From assembly GCA_022360095.1 (NCBI GenBank), contig JAKSDK010000138.1:186001-250000 (forward strand): a DNA stretch of 64,000 nucleotides, given 5' to 3'. Source of the stretch: Phycisphaerales bacterium. Lineage in GTDB: Bacteria; Planctomycetota; Phycisphaerae; UBA1845; UTPLA1. Below, piece after piece: positions 55,237 to 64,000 of this stretch (position 1 is the stretch's first letter; every line of letters begins with the position of its first letter). The notes under the pieces were generated by a model, which was not told the origin of the DNA, searched no databases, and saw only the letters and a program-made list of their open reading frames with translations. A program made the translations under genes and the position numbers.

Positions 55237-55827
55237 TTATTTGAAATTTCCCAGATTGGGCCTCACCAGTAGTTTTTGAATCAGCAGGTAGTTCACTCCA
55301 CGATATTCCGTCACTTCTCCACTCAACACGAAGACGACCGGCTCGGCCCCGCCCGAGGAGATGACTTCCATATCCTCCAAGAGACGGTTCGGCAGCAGCC
55401 GGATGGGAAGTTCAGGCGCGCCCTGTCCTCGGCTTTCGAAGGAAAACGTGAAGTAATCACCCTCCCGCGTCAGACGACCGGGCCGATCCACGATGCGCGA
55501 CCCGTCGGGCAACAATCTGGCGGCGGCGGCCTGGATGGCATTGCCTCTGGGAACAGGGGCGGGCCCTCTCACTCTCCGCTGACCGGAAGCGCCCTTCGGC
55601 ATGGTAATGACCTTCGCCTCTCTACGAGATTCCTTCTGAAGCTCCTCGAGAATGTCGGAAGCCGAGGGCTCTCTCCGAGGCTCCGGATCGGCCGAAGCCT
55701 TGTCCCCTTTCGGTTCCGGCTCCGACTTGGACTGTGCCTGCAAGATGGCCGCCGTGCCGGCGACGAGCAAGGCGCATGTCAAGATCAAGGCCGTGAGATT
55801 TCGATCCTTGGCGTTCTTCATAAACAT
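55237..55827 (-). CDS. Exported protein of unknown function
   Basis: A 196-residue protein with an N-terminal signal peptide (LTALILTCALLVAGTAAILQAQ). A charged, disordered linker rich in Glu, Lys and Pro follows to about residue 75. The C-terminal 90 residues have beta-strand character (REGDYFTFSFESRG, then AEPVVFVLSGEVTEYRGVNYL). It may be a small periplasmic beta domain. I do not recognise it. It follows the DUF255 gene by 69 nt on the same strand and may be co-transcribed with it. The ATG at 55827 and one two codons later are both possible. Confidence 0.6.
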   Translation of the reverse strand: MFMKNAKDRNLTALILTCALLVAGTAAILQAQSKSEPEPKGDKASADPEPRREPSASDILEELQKESRREAKVITMPKGASGQRRVRGPAPVPRGNAIQAAAARLLPDGSRIVDRPGRLTREGDYFTFSFESRGQGAPELPIRLLPNRLLEDMEVISSGGAEPVVFVLSGEVTEYRGVNYLLIQKLLVRPNLGNFK

Positions 55828-55896
55828 GACTTTTCCCTTTGAAACGAAGAAGTACCTACTCTTGCGCTATGACAAGGCGCGACAACGCCGGCGAGC

Positions 55897-58152
55897 CTAC
55901 CGCCCTATTTGCTCCAACATCACCTTCGCCTCCGTGGTCGGCGCCTTACAGGTGTAATTCTCACAAACGTAAACCGAAGGTTTTCCATCCAACGGCGTTT
56001 TGCCCACCAGCAGCGGAACGCGTTTCGTCACCGTCTCCGCATTGTCAGCGGCCGTCAGCAACGCAAAAACAGCATTCGGGACATAATGTTGCCAAGCGGC
56101 ATTGATCAACCCATCGGCCGGGCTCACATCCCCCGACGGAGAAACGAAGGCCATCTCCTTGGGCCGTCGATGAAAAAAGTCGATGCCGGACAACAATCGT
56201 TCCGAACTGAACGGCTGCTTGCTCATCTTCTTACTGAAAGCTCGCATCAACTTCTCAGCCTCTTCCGTCAGGTCCTTACGACCGAGTAGGATCGCCAACC
56301 GTTGCAGATTCATCAACTGGACCGAATTTCCAGAGGGAATCGCGCTGTCATTGGCGTCCTTGGCCCGAACCAGCACTTTTTCCGCTTCATCCGACGTGAA
56401 AAAATAGGCGCCCTCTTTTTCATCACGATAGTGCTTCATGAGCTGGGCGTTCAACTGTTCGGCCTGCTCAAGCCACTTCATCTCAAAGGTCGTCTCATAC
56501 AAATTCAGAAGAGCCTCGGTCATGAAGGCATAATCATCCAAATAGCCTAACGTGTGCGTCTTGCCCCCTCGATAGGTCCGAAGCAAACGCCCCTCGCTGT
56601 CCCGCATTCTCGTCAATACGAACTCGGCCGCCTTCACCGCGGCATCACGATATCGCGGCTCCTCGAAAATGCGATAGCCCTTGGCCATGCTCGCGATCAT
56701 CAGGCCATTCCAACCGGACAGGATCTTGTCGTCCAAATGCGGCATGACGCGCTTTTTGCGAACATCAAACAGTCTCTTTCTCGACGCAGCAACCCGGCTT
56801 TCAAGCTCCTCGACCGAGATCTTGTTCAGCTTTGCGACCGTCTCCGGAGAACGCGGCACGTTCAAAATGTTGTGTCCTTCCCAGTTTCCGGCTTCGCTCA
56901 CATCGTAATAGTCGCAAAACAGCGCGGCCTCCGACTCTCCCAGCACGGCCACGACTTCTTTGCGCGACCAGATATAGAACTTGCCCTCCTCGCCTTCACT
57001 GTCGGCATCGCGCGTGGAGTAAAACCCACCGTCGGGGCTCTGCAAATCGTCAATCACATAGTCGAATATCTCCCGAGCAACCCGCCCATACAACGGCTTC
57101 TTGGTCAACTGATAGGCTTTTTGATAGATGTCCGAAACCAACGCCTGGTCGTAGAGCATTTTTTCGAAGTGCGGAACGAGCCAATCGGCATCGGTTGAAT
57201 AACGTGCAATCCCACCACCGAGATGATCGTAGATTCCACCGTACGCCATCTTGTCCAGCGTCAGCTCCACCAGTTCGAGCAGCTTCGTGTCCGGCCCCTT
57301 GTCGTCGTCAAGCGATGCGTGATATCGCCGCAACATCAAGTCCATCGCCATCGACGGGGGAAACTTGTTCGTACCTCCGCCGGTTATACCGCCTTTGACG
57401 GGATCGAATGCGCGCGACAAGAACTCCGTGGCACGCATGACAATGTCATACGGCACGACCTCATCGCCCGGCTCCACTCGCGTGAGTTGTCGAACAGCCT
57501 CCGTCAACGCCTCGGCCTGCTGGAGCGCTTTCTCTCGCTCCTCATGCCAAACCCTGCTTAAGTAGGACAACACGTCCTTAAAACCGGGTCGCCCGGGTCG
57601 GCTTTCCGGCGGGAAATAGGTGCCAGCGTAGAACGGTCGTTGATCCGGCGTCAACCAGACCGACATGGGCCAACCGCCGGAACGCGTGAACGCCTGCGTC
57701 GCCGACATGTAGATGTCGTCCAGATCCGGACGCTCCTCGCGATCAACCTTGATGCAGATAAAACGCTCATTCATCAGCGTCGCGGTCTCTTCGTCCTCGA
57801 AGCTCTCCCGCTCCATCACATGACACCAATGGCACGCCGAATAGCCGATTGAAAGAAAAATCGGTTTATCTTCCTTCTTGGCTTTTTCCAGCGCCTCGGG
57901 CCCCCATTCGTACCAGTCCACCGGGTTGTGGGCATGTTGCAGCAGGTAAGGGCTGGTCGCATGAATAAGTCTGTTCGTATGTTTGTGCTTTTGCTGCTCC
58001 GTAGAGGAGGTCATTTCCGATTTTCCTTTGCCTTCCGTTTGCGCTCCACGCGAATCCGAATCTCCACAACCGACGGCGCATAGGATGCATGTCACGAAAA
58101 GAACAACGAGACAACGGGGATAAGAAGGGAGATTCAAAAACCACCTGCGCAT
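55897..58152 (-). CDS. DUF255 thioredoxin-domain lipoprotein (YyaL/SSP411-like)
   Basis: A 751-residue member of the family that includes bacterial YyaL and human spermatogenesis-associated protein 20. The N-terminus is a lipoprotein signal ending LCAVGC, which is unusual because most members are cytoplasmic. The thioredoxin-like domain (about residues 55-200) starts [21 protein letters not shown] and has the CxxC in SACHWCHVM. An (alpha/alpha)6-barrel of the cellobiose 2-epimerase-like type follows, and the C-terminus has a further Cys pair (YVCENYTC). The function is not established for the family. The next gene downstream encodes another exported protein. Confidence 0.9.
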   Translation of the reverse strand: MRRWFLNLPSYPRCLVVLFVTCILCAVGCGDSDSRGAQTEGKGKSEMTSSTEQQKHKHTNRLIHATSPYLLQHAHNPVDWYEWGPEALEKAKKEDKPIFLSIGYSACHWCHVMERESFEDEETATLMNERFICIKVDREERPDLDDIYMSATQAFTRSGGWPMSVWLTPDQRPFYAGTYFPPESRPGRPGFKDVLSYLSRVWHEEREKALQQAEALTEAVRQLTRVEPGDEVVPYDIVMRATEFLSRAFDPVKGGITGGGTNKFPPSMAMDLMLRRYHASLDDDKGPDTKLLELVELTLDKMAYGGIYDHLGGGIARYSTDADWLVPHFEKMLYDQALVSDIYQKAYQLTKKPLYGRVAREIFDYVIDDLQSPDGGFYSTRDADSEGEEGKFYIWSRKEVVAVLGESEAALFCDYYDVSEAGNWEGHNILNVPRSPETVAKLNKISVEELESRVAASRKRLFDVRKKRVMPHLDDKILSGWNGLMIASMAKGYRIFEEPRYRDAAVKAAEFVLTRMRDSEGRLLRTYRGGKTHTLGYLDDYAFMTEALLNLYETTFEMKWLEQAEQLNAQLMKHYRDEKEGAYFFTSDEAEKVLVRAKDANDSAIPSGNSVQLMNLQRLAILLGRKDLTEEAEKLMRAFSKKMSKQPFSSERLLSGIDFFHRRPKEMAFVSPSGDVSPADGLINAAWQHYVPNAVFALLTAADNAETVTKRVPLLVGKTPLDGKPSVYVCENYTCKAPTTEAKVMLEQIGR

Positions 58153-58269
58153 CGGGTGTCTCTTTCCTCAATCAGTTACGGGGGCTTCGTCGAAGCGCCG
58201 ACCGCAAAAAGCGGAGTATAGCACGTTGGTCAGCCCCTCGCTAGAAAGCATGCTTCGTCTCGGAGCACG

Positions 58270-58743
58270 TCATGTCGCTTTCGAAGACGCTTCCGAGCAA
58301 CTCCAGCAGACCTCGAAATGACCGGGGTTCGACTCACCGCATGACTTACACACCCAATCGGGCGGCTCATCCTGCATAGGAGGAAGCTCATGATTCAGGG
58401 CATACCCACGAAGTACGGAGATGGCGTGAAAATAGGACGACCGAGGCACGGCAAGTCGCCCGGGCGCACGCGAGAGATTGAGCACCGATTCCAGGTCGCT
58501 TCGCTTCTCCATAAACGGAATTCGGGCCCGACTCATCAGATCGATCACTTCCGGAGTCAATCGTGTCTCGTGACCGTCGAAAATCACGACCGGAAAGTCG
58601 CCCGGAGGAATGTAATCATCCATCGTAAAAGTCGAGCCGCACTCAGGACAGCGGTGTTCGGAAAGACCGACCAGACGGTAACGACAACCTAAGCAGCGAA
58701 GGCCAAGGTCAGGCACTGGAAGCTCGTTCGGATCAAAGGTCAT
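58270..58743 (-). CDS. Protein with two zinc ribbons
   Basis: About 157 residues from the ATG at 58743; a TTG at 58770 is a weaker choice. The N-terminal zinc ribbon is CLGCRYRLVGLSEHRCPECG, a form often seen in planctomycetes. The middle (about 45-110) has a mixed alpha/beta pattern that may resemble DUF2007. The C-terminal ribbon is WVCKSCGESNPGHFEVCWSC, a RanBP2-like finger. A role in protein or RNA interactions is possible but not supported further. Confidence 0.6.
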   Translation of the reverse strand: MTFDPNELPVPDLGLRCLGCRYRLVGLSEHRCPECGSTFTMDDYIPPGDFPVVIFDGHETRLTPEVIDLMSRARIPFMEKRSDLESVLNLSRAPGRLAVPRSSYFHAISVLRGYALNHELPPMQDEPPDWVCKSCGESNPGHFEVCWSCSEASSKAT

Positions 58744-58791
58744 GTTCCCATTATAAAAGATCTCTCCCAAATCACCGACGGACTCAGAACA

Positions 58792-58823
58792 AAGCCCCGG
58801 TCAGACAGGTCTGACCGGGGCTT
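58792..58823 (-). terminator. Rho-independent terminator downstream of sppA
   Basis: AAGCCCCGGTCAGA (58792-58805) and TCTGACCGGGGCTT (58810-58823) are perfect 14-bp complements around a 4-nt loop. On the minus strand TTGTTCT follows. It lies between the sppA stop and the next minus-strand gene. Confidence 0.7.
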
Positions 58824-58861
58824 CGATCTCTATTGAAGGCAACGTGTCGTTGCTCACAAAA

Positions 58862-58916
58862 AGAGGGTGGCCCGATCGCCGGAGTTTGGGTCTCAGGCGA
58901 TCGGGCCAGAGGGTGG
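58862..58916. repeat. Hairpin with flanking 9-nt direct repeats
   Basis: TGGCCCGATCGCC (58868-58880) and GGCGATCGGGCCA (58896-58908) form a perfect 13-bp stem with a 15-nt loop. AGAGGGTGG occurs as a direct repeat on both sides (58862-58870 and 58908-58916). This is a layout expected of a tiny inserted element with target duplication, though the repeats partly overlap the stem. Confidence 0.65.
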
Positions 58917-58978
58917 AGTGGGATCCTTTAAAGACTCGCGACGTCGTTGATTGAACCGCCGCGAGCTTAATTACGGCC

Positions 58979-60835
58979 TTATCGAATGAGCGTGGTAATG
59001 CTCGGTCCTACTAGTAATACGCGTTCGTCCGCCAAAAGTTCCATATGAACTAGAAAGTTTTGTAAAACTTCCGCTTTCGCCGGGTCAACAACCCGCATCG
59101 CGTCCAATGCAGCCGCCAATGAAGGGGTCCTGGCGAACTTCGGTCCGATCGCCTGCCTGACGGCCGCTCTTAGTTGAACGAATTCATCCTCGCCACCTTT
59201 CCCGCCAAATGCCTCCGCGAGGACTTCCAAGAATGTTTTTGGCTGCGGATAGACCCGTAGCTCATAATCACTGATTTCCGCCTCAGCCGCGGCATATTTG
59301 ATCGCGTCGGTAAATCCGCCAAGCTGATCCACCAGACCGATTTCCAGCGCCCTCTTGCCGCTGTAAACTCGCCCGCCTGCCAGGGACTCAATCTCACCCG
59401 TCAACTTGTCCTTGCGTCCCGCGAGAACACGGTCTTTAAAGTCGTCGTACACCCGGTTCATGTAGTCCATCACGACTTTGCGTTCTTTCTCGCTGAACTT
59501 ACGGTTGGAGTTCATCATGTCGGCAAGCTTACCGCGCTTGTATTCATGGCTGGAAACCCCGGCCCAGTCCCAAAAGCCTTTGGTCACAAACTTGCCGCCG
59601 ACGACGCCGATCGAACCGGTGATCGTGCTCGGCTCAGCGAAGATCGCGTCCGCCAACGTCGAAACGTAGTAACCGCCGCTCGCCGCCACGTTCCCCATGG
59701 AGACGATGACCGGTCGCCCCGAATCCTTGAAGCGCTTGGTCGCCTCGGCAATCACGTCGCTTGCGAGCGCCGAACCGCCGGGAGAATCGACGCGAAGGAC
59801 CAGCGCCTTGACCGTATCATCCTCTGCGGCCGTGGCGATGGCTTTGCGAATGGTGGCGGAACCGGCATTGGACGAACCGCCGAACATGCTGGGTTCCGAC
59901 GCGCCCGTCGTGATGGGACCTTCGACATAAACGACCGCAATCGCCGTCTCGTCGGACTTCTTCGGCCCCTTCATGATTTCACCGAAAATCTTAAGAACGT
60001 CGAACGGATTCGCAAAATCAATATCCGGTCCGACCTTTTTGCCGTAGTCGAAATCGATCTCCGTATCCCGCCCGTAGCGTTTCTTGATGTGCTTCACGAA
60101 GTCTTCGCGATACATCAGTTTGTCGACAAGCTTCGCCTTCTCGGCTTCTTCCGCGTCGAACACGCCGTTGTCAACAAGCTCGCGGACGTGGTCCGGCGTC
60201 AGCCGCCTGCTTTTTGCAATCACTTCCACCATCTCATCGAACAGTGAATCAAAAAGCCCGTTCATCTGCTCTTTCGCTTCGTCACTCGGGCCAGTCAGGT
60301 AGAACGGTTCGCCGGCGGACTTGTAGTCGCCGCAATGCAGGATGTCCGCCTCCAAGCCGACGTTGTCCAGGAGTTTCTTAAAGTAAAGGGACTCGGCGTA
60401 CATCCCTCGGAAGTCGACCTCCCCGCTGGGGACAAGCACGACCCGACTTGCGGCGGAACTCAGCATCAGACTGCCCTGGTGCAGGCTCTCGGTGAAGACC
60501 CAGACATCCTTGTCCACGGCCCGCAGCGCTTCGAACTGTGCGCGCAGTTCCTGAATCTGGGCAAAACCCATCGCGGCTTCATCGACATCAAAAATGATCG
60601 CCTTCAGATTCGGGTCTTTGCGCGCCGCACGCAAGGTCTTCAACAGGTCGAACATGTTCGGCGGCGCCTCAGTGCCCAGAATCGGCCCCAGCCCCATCGC
60701 ATCAGGCTGTTCAGACAACATCCCCTTGATTTTCATCACGGCCACGGTGTCCGAACCGGCAACCTTCGAAGCCGGTACGGCCAACAAACCGGCCATCGTC
60801 AACAAAGCCACAAATTGTCGCATGGTCTTTAGCAT
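58979..60835 (-). CDS. sppA: Signal peptide peptidase SppA, long form
   Basis: About 618 residues from the ATG at 60835, which has GGAGG 6 nt upstream. SppA cleaves leftover signal peptides in the membrane. Two S49 (ClpP-fold) repeats are visible. The catalytic lysine is in GDYKSAGEPF in the first, and the catalytic serine is in GNVAASGGYY in the second, after the block VLRVDSPGGSAL. The N-terminal hydrophobic segment (FVALLTMAGLLAVPASKVAG) is a signal peptide or anchor. The length agrees with the Gram-negative 67-kDa form. Confidence 0.9.
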   Translation of the reverse strand: MLKTMRQFVALLTMAGLLAVPASKVAGSDTVAVMKIKGMLSEQPDAMGLGPILGTEAPPNMFDLLKTLRAARKDPNLKAIIFDVDEAAMGFAQIQELRAQFEALRAVDKDVWVFTESLHQGSLMLSSAASRVVLVPSGEVDFRGMYAESLYFKKLLDNVGLEADILHCGDYKSAGEPFYLTGPSDEAKEQMNGLFDSLFDEMVEVIAKSRRLTPDHVRELVDNGVFDAEEAEKAKLVDKLMYREDFVKHIKKRYGRDTEIDFDYGKKVGPDIDFANPFDVLKIFGEIMKGPKKSDETAIAVVYVEGPITTGASEPSMFGGSSNAGSATIRKAIATAAEDDTVKALVLRVDSPGGSALASDVIAEATKRFKDSGRPVIVSMGNVAASGGYYVSTLADAIFAEPSTITGSIGVVGGKFVTKGFWDWAGVSSHEYKRGKLADMMNSNRKFSEKERKVVMDYMNRVYDDFKDRVLAGRKDKLTGEIESLAGGRVYSGKRALEIGLVDQLGGFTDAIKYAAAEAEISDYELRVYPQPKTFLEVLAEAFGGKGGEDEFVQLRAAVRQAIGPKFARTPSLAAALDAMRVVDPAKAEVLQNFLVHMELLADERVLLVGPSITTLIR

Positions 60836-60884
60836 GACAACCTCCACTCAAAGTTGAACCCATTCGACGCAATCACTCCAAAGC

Positions 60885-60903
60885 GGTTAACTCATGCTTA
60901 ACC
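60885..60903. promoter_or_regulatory. Inverted repeat upstream of sppA
   Basis: GGTTAA (60885-60890) and TTAACC (60898-60903) are perfect complements separated by 7 nt, about 50 nt upstream of the sppA start. This could be an operator. Confidence 0.35.
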
Positions 60904-61079
60904 TTGAATTGGGAAGTTGCGCCCAAGTATTTTAGAACCCTGTGGCCCCCACGTCAGATTTACGCACGATATAGACGTAATTCGTACCATTGACCTATAA
61001 GGATGAACGCAGATGTTGCGGTCATCTCACGGCCAAAGAAGGCCTTCCAAGCCCCCTCCACCCCAATCGGGCGGACCGA

Positions 61080-61529
61080 TTATTCGGAGGATTCCGTGCG
61101 AGCCGGACGCTCTTCCGCACGTTTCGGCGGAGGCGGTGGCTGCACGCTGGCGAATCCCTTGATCGACGGCATGTCCTCCGGCTTCTCTCGAGGGTGAACG
61201 GCGAACACCTCGACTCGAACGATATCCTCGAACGGCACCGTCACAACGAAGCAGCCAACCTTGTAGGCCTCGTCAGCGGCCATACACTCGAAGGTCAACG
61301 TGCTCGTGGTTGGACTCTGGATGATGTCCTTGATCTCATAGGAGAAGCCGTCGCGAAGATAGACGATGGTTCGGGCCTCCAGCTCGTCAAAAAACTTCTT
61401 GTATTTTCGGTCCTTTTCGGCCTTCTCGGGGTCCAGATCGGGATAATGGCCGAGGGCACAGCGACGCTTGGCCTCGAATATGCGTTCCCGGAAGGCGGAA
61501 TCGAACCACCAATCGAAGTTGAAGACCAT
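61080..61529 (-). CDS. Uncharacterised soluble protein
   Basis: About 149 residues from the ATG at 61529, which has AAGGA 7 nt upstream; a GTG at 61661 would overlap queG and is less likely. It starts VFNFDWWFDSAFRERIFEAK, then has a charged helix (KAEKDRKYKKFFDELEART) and a beta-rich part ending VPFEDIVRVEVFAVHP. The C-terminus is a Pro-rich, disordered tail. I do not recognise a family and see no metal site or signal peptide. The gene is divergent from queG. Confidence 0.55.
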   Translation of the reverse strand: MVFNFDWWFDSAFRERIFEAKRRCALGHYPDLDPEKAEKDRKYKKFFDELEARTIVYLRDGFSYEIKDIIQSPTTSTLTFECMAADEAYKVGCFVVTVPFEDIVRVEVFAVHPREKPEDMPSIKGFASVQPPPPPKRAEERPARTESSE

Positions 61530-61660
61530 AGGGGATTCCTTATCTCTGGCTGAAGCGTAAAATGGGCCAATTCGGCAATTTAAGTGGGGACCTCGTTTCT
61601 TGTCAAACGTGCCTCGTAATTCCGCCAGGTTTGTGATTTTCAGCCATTGGACCTTCGCCA

Positions 61661-62602
61661 CTGTCTATCTCATCCCAACAATGCAGTGAGTTCATCAAGA
61701 AAGCCGCATCGGAACTCGGTTTCGAGCGCTGCGGCATCGCCCTTGCCGCTCCGATCTCACACGGCCCCTTCTTCACCGAATGGCTGGCCAAAGGTTACAG
61801 CGGAACAATGCGCTATCTGCATCGACACACCGACTCTCGCCAGGATGTCCGAGCCTGGCTGCCCTGGGCGAAAAGCGTCGTCGTCGTTGCATCGAACTAT
61901 CATCAAAAACCACGAAACGCCGCGAGGACGAAGCACCAGGGTCAGATCGCGATGTATGCGCGAGGTGAGGACTATCACGTCGTCCTTCGTGAGAAACTCG
62001 AACAACTCGTACAAAAAACAAGAGAACGCATCGACATACCATTTCAGTCGAGGATTTGTGTCGACACGTCCGCCATCATCGAACGCGAGTTGGCCGCGGC
62101 CGCCGGAATCGGGTGGATTGGAAAAAACACGATGGTGCTCCACCAGTCGCTCGGCTCGTTCTTCTTTCTCGGCACGGTCATCACCGACCTCGCGCTGGTT
62201 CCGGATACTCCCGTACCGGACCATTGCGGAACTTGCACGCGTTGCCTGGATGCATGCCCCACGGACGCGTTCCCGAAGCCCTATGTGATGGACGCAAGCC
62301 GATGTATCTCTTACCTGACCATCGAACATCGTGACGACATCGAGCCTGAACTGAGCGACAAAATCGGAGATTGGCTATTTGGGTGCGATGACTGTCAGAC
62401 GGTTTGCCCATACAACCGGGACGCCCCCGAAACGACAGAGTCTCGTTTTCAGACGGAGGGCGCGCCGAACCTGGATGACATTCAACGGTGGGACCCTGCG
62501 ACTTACCGGCAGGCGGTCCGTGGCAAAGCGACCGAACGCGCGAAGCTTCACATGTGGCAACGCAACGCCGAAATCGTTCGACGAAACCTCAAGAAGACCT
62601 GA
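61661..62602 (+). CDS. queG: Epoxyqueuosine reductase QueG, non-canonical start
   Basis: QueG reduces epoxyqueuosine to queuosine in tRNA, using cobalamin and two 4Fe-4S clusters. The clusters are visible as CGTCTRCLDACP and CDDCQTVCPYN. The conserved N-terminal block ELGFERCGIALAAP is in frame but lies upstream of the first ATG (61808), and a stop is at 61634-61636. Between that stop and the block there is no ATG, GTG or TTG. The only weak start choices are CTG at 61661, which gives 313 residues as in the family, or ATT at 61646. I therefore place the start at the CTG, but a sequencing error is possible. Confidence 0.85.
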   Translation: MSISSQQCSEFIKKAASELGFERCGIALAAPISHGPFFTEWLAKGYSGTMRYLHRHTDSRQDVRAWLPWAKSVVVVASNYHQKPRNAARTKHQGQIAMYARGEDYHVVLREKLEQLVQKTRERIDIPFQSRICVDTSAIIERELAAAAGIGWIGKNTMVLHQSLGSFFFLGTVITDLALVPDTPVPDHCGTCTRCLDACPTDAFPKPYVMDASRCISYLTIEHRDDIEPELSDKIGDWLFGCDDCQTVCPYNRDAPETTESRFQTEGAPNLDDIQRWDPATYRQAVRGKATERAKLHMWQRNAEIVRRNLKKT

Positions 62603-62656
62603 TGTTCAGCGAAAAGGGAAATGGGGACGAGAATAGCCGACATCAGGCTAAGAACC

Positions 62657-63328
62657 CTAGCCGCACCCGATCGGTGAAAGCAACTGACGGACCTCGTGCA
62701 TCGTGCTGCGAATGCCGGGGAAACGCGGATGCAAATGCAATGCCCGGTGGTAGCATTCCATCGCCTCCTGATAATGTCCCAACGCGGCATGGGCGTGGCC
62801 CTGGTTGGCCATGGCTCCAAAATGGAAGGGATTCAATTCAGACGCGCGGCGCGCATCGCGTAACGCGGCGGGATAGTTGTTCTGCAAGTAGTGAATCTGT
62901 GAACGTTGATGATAGGGCTCGGCGAAATCGGGGTGCGCGCGAATCACCTCCGTCAGCAACGGGATGACGTTCTCCGTCTCGCCCGATTCAACGGACGTCG
63001 CAATTCGCCTCAAAACGGCGTTTGCCAGCATCCCTCCGTCGCGAAACCAGATGGACCACAACGCGTCTTCGGCGGCGGTCACCACCGTCATTCGATCATG
63101 ATGCAAAAGAGCGGCCAACGGACGAACATGAGACATGTCGCCGACCAGCCCGATGCAGACAACAGCCGTCTCGACCACCTCGACATCATCGCCGTCCAGC
63201 AACAAAGCCAAACACTCGGGCGACCATGAAGCGGTCAGCTTTGCCGCCAAGCCGTCAATGTCCCCCTTGTCCAGGAAGGGTCTTGCCTGGGTCAGCAATC
63301 GAAATCCGGCTGCTAATTGTTCGTCCAT
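62657..63328 (-). CDS. TPR/HEAT-type repeat protein
   Basis: About 223 residues from the ATG at 63328; a TTG at 63400 is less likely. The N-terminal half has helical HEAT-like pairs (AVVCIGLVGDMSHVRPLAAL). The C-terminal half contains two to three TPR units: FAEPYHQRSQIHYLQNNYPA, then PFHFGAMANQGHAHAALGHY and QEAMECYHRALHLHP. It is a probable protein-interaction protein without enzymatic motifs. It is convergent with queG, with 54 nt between the stops. The 244 nt to larB include both promoters. Confidence 0.7.
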   Translation of the reverse strand: MDEQLAAGFRLLTQARPFLDKGDIDGLAAKLTASWSPECLALLLDGDDVEVVETAVVCIGLVGDMSHVRPLAALLHHDRMTVVTAAEDALWSIWFRDGGMLANAVLRRIATSVESGETENVIPLLTEVIRAHPDFAEPYHQRSQIHYLQNNYPAALRDARRASELNPFHFGAMANQGHAHAALGHYQEAMECYHRALHLHPRFPGIRSTMHEVRQLLSPIGCG

Positions 63329-63572
63329 CCCGACTCGTCCCCTGATCTGCTTCTTGAGCTTCCCTGCAAAATCGCCGACTGAAACTGCGTAGATGAACAA
63401 AAAAGATGGGAACGCTCGCCTTTAGACTACCATTTTTATCCTATCGACAAATTAGCCCAAAGTCAATGATCGGCTCGCCTATTCCCGGTGACTAGAATCA
63501 GCTAACATTGTTTTGTGAAAGCGGTTAGACGTCTGCCGCCAGTGTGGTCCGTTCCCTATCGTGACAGGTGAT

Positions 63573-64000
63573 ATGAAGCCGGAATCCCTCCGCCAACTGC
63601 TCGAAGCCGTGCGCAATCGTGAGATGTCTCCAAACGAGGCCATGTCCAAACTGGAGCACCTTCCGTTCGAGGCGATTGATTCGGCGAAAATTGACCATCA
63701 TCGCGCCATCCGTTGCGGTTTTCCGGAAGTCATCTACGGCGAGGGCAAAACGGAAGAAGACATCGCCTCCATCTTTGCCAGGCTCGCAGATCATGGCGAT
63801 CGGGCGCTAGCCACTCGCGCGTCACCCGATCAATTTGAGGCCGTCCGACGGCGCGTGCCGAAAGCCGTCTATCATGAGCGCGCCCGTTGTATCACATATC
63901 GGGCGACGGAGGCGAAACTGACTGAAGGCACGATCGCACTCCTCGCGGCCGGAACGTCGGATTTACCGGTGATCGAAGAAGCCCGTGTCACCTGCGAGAT
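63573..64000 (+). CDS. larB: Nickel-pincer cofactor biosynthesis protein LarB (3' end outside window)
   Basis: The gene starts with ATG at 63573 (AGGTG upstream) and runs off the window, so about 142 residues are visible. LarB carboxylates and hydrolyses nicotinic acid adenine dinucleotide in the first step of the nickel-pincer cofactor of lactate racemase. The visible region matches its N-terminus: helical LRQLLEAVRNREMSPNEAM, the block FPEVIYGEGKTEEDIASIFA, and the start of the catalytic AIR-carboxylase-like domain at LLAAGTSDLPVIEEA. It may head a larB-larC-larE group outside the window. Confidence 0.88.
   Translation, partial: MKPESLRQLLEAVRNREMSPNEAMSKLEHLPFEAIDSAKIDHHRAIRCGFPEVIYGEGKTEEDIASIFARLADHGDRALATRASPDQFEAVRRRVPKAVYHERARCITYRATEAKLTEGTIALLAAGTSDLPVIEEARVTCE

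Noticed and set aside
61530..61661. Longer version of the unknown minus-strand protein from a GTG at 61661
   Set aside because: The ATG at 61529 has a good AAGGA; the longer form would overlap the queG start region.

Overview
The window looks like a chromosome segment from a Planctomycetota bacterium, probably near Phycisphaerae. This placement rests on gene content only: ECF sigma factors paired with giant Ser/Thr kinase-TPR proteins, a PEP-CTERM protein, HYR and choice-of-anchor-type secreted proteins, a subtilase ending in a long run of Asp/Cys/Asn calcium-type repeats, several zinc-ribbon/membrane proteins, and a glutaminyl-tRNA synthetase beside a glutamyl-tRNA synthetase. Coding density is high and GC is moderately high. 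I see no phage, integrase, transposase, CRISPR array or rRNA.

Layout. 1-6.4 kb: end of an unknown gene, glycine decarboxylase gcvP, a voltage-gated K+ channel, and a secreted animal-type haem peroxidase with a PEP-CTERM tail. 6.4-11.4 kb: tRNA-Gly(GCC), then the hydrogenase-maturation operon hypF-hypC-hypD-hypE on the minus strand. 11.6-20.1 kb: a degenerate receiver protein, a PAS-PP2C phosphatase, an RND efflux adaptor and pump, an HtrA-like protease and an HDOD protein. 20.1-23.4 kb: first ECF sigma/kinase module. 23.7-36.4 kb: a HYR-domain surface protein, DUF3224 and DUF2203 proteins, zinc-ribbon and membrane proteins, a subtilase, a PilZ protein and an RluD-type pseudouridine synthase. 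36.7-40.0 kb: second sigma/kinase module. 40.2-42.0 kb: two exported proteins converging on a strong terminator. 42.2-45.5 kb: third sigma/kinase module. 45.6-55.2 kb: housekeeping genes guaA, an Rrf2 regulator, gltX, glnS, trpF, recJ and glutamate dehydrogenase. 55.2-64.0 kb: an exported protein, a DUF255 thioredoxin-like protein, a two-zinc-ribbon protein, an SppA peptidase, an unknown protein, queG, a TPR protein and the 5' part of larB.

How genes work together. HypCDEF build the Fe(CN)2CO centre of NiFe hydrogenases, but no hydrogenase and no hypA/hypB is present here. LarB at the right edge makes the nickel-pincer cofactor. Three sigma-kinase pairs within 25 kb suggest parallel phosphorylation-controlled transcription circuits.

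The most unusual observation is a set of short repeat and palindrome insertions inside protein genes. Two of the three kinases carry hairpin-forming arrays of 8-nt repeats at the same place, between the catalytic loop and the DFG motif. The hypD gene ends in about twelve 8-nt repeats that add a periodic tail and run into hypE. A perfect 16-nt palindrome lies in the linker of a membrane protein. These resemble in principle the Rickettsia palindromic elements that insert in-frame into genes, and they may be a comparable, uncharacterised family.
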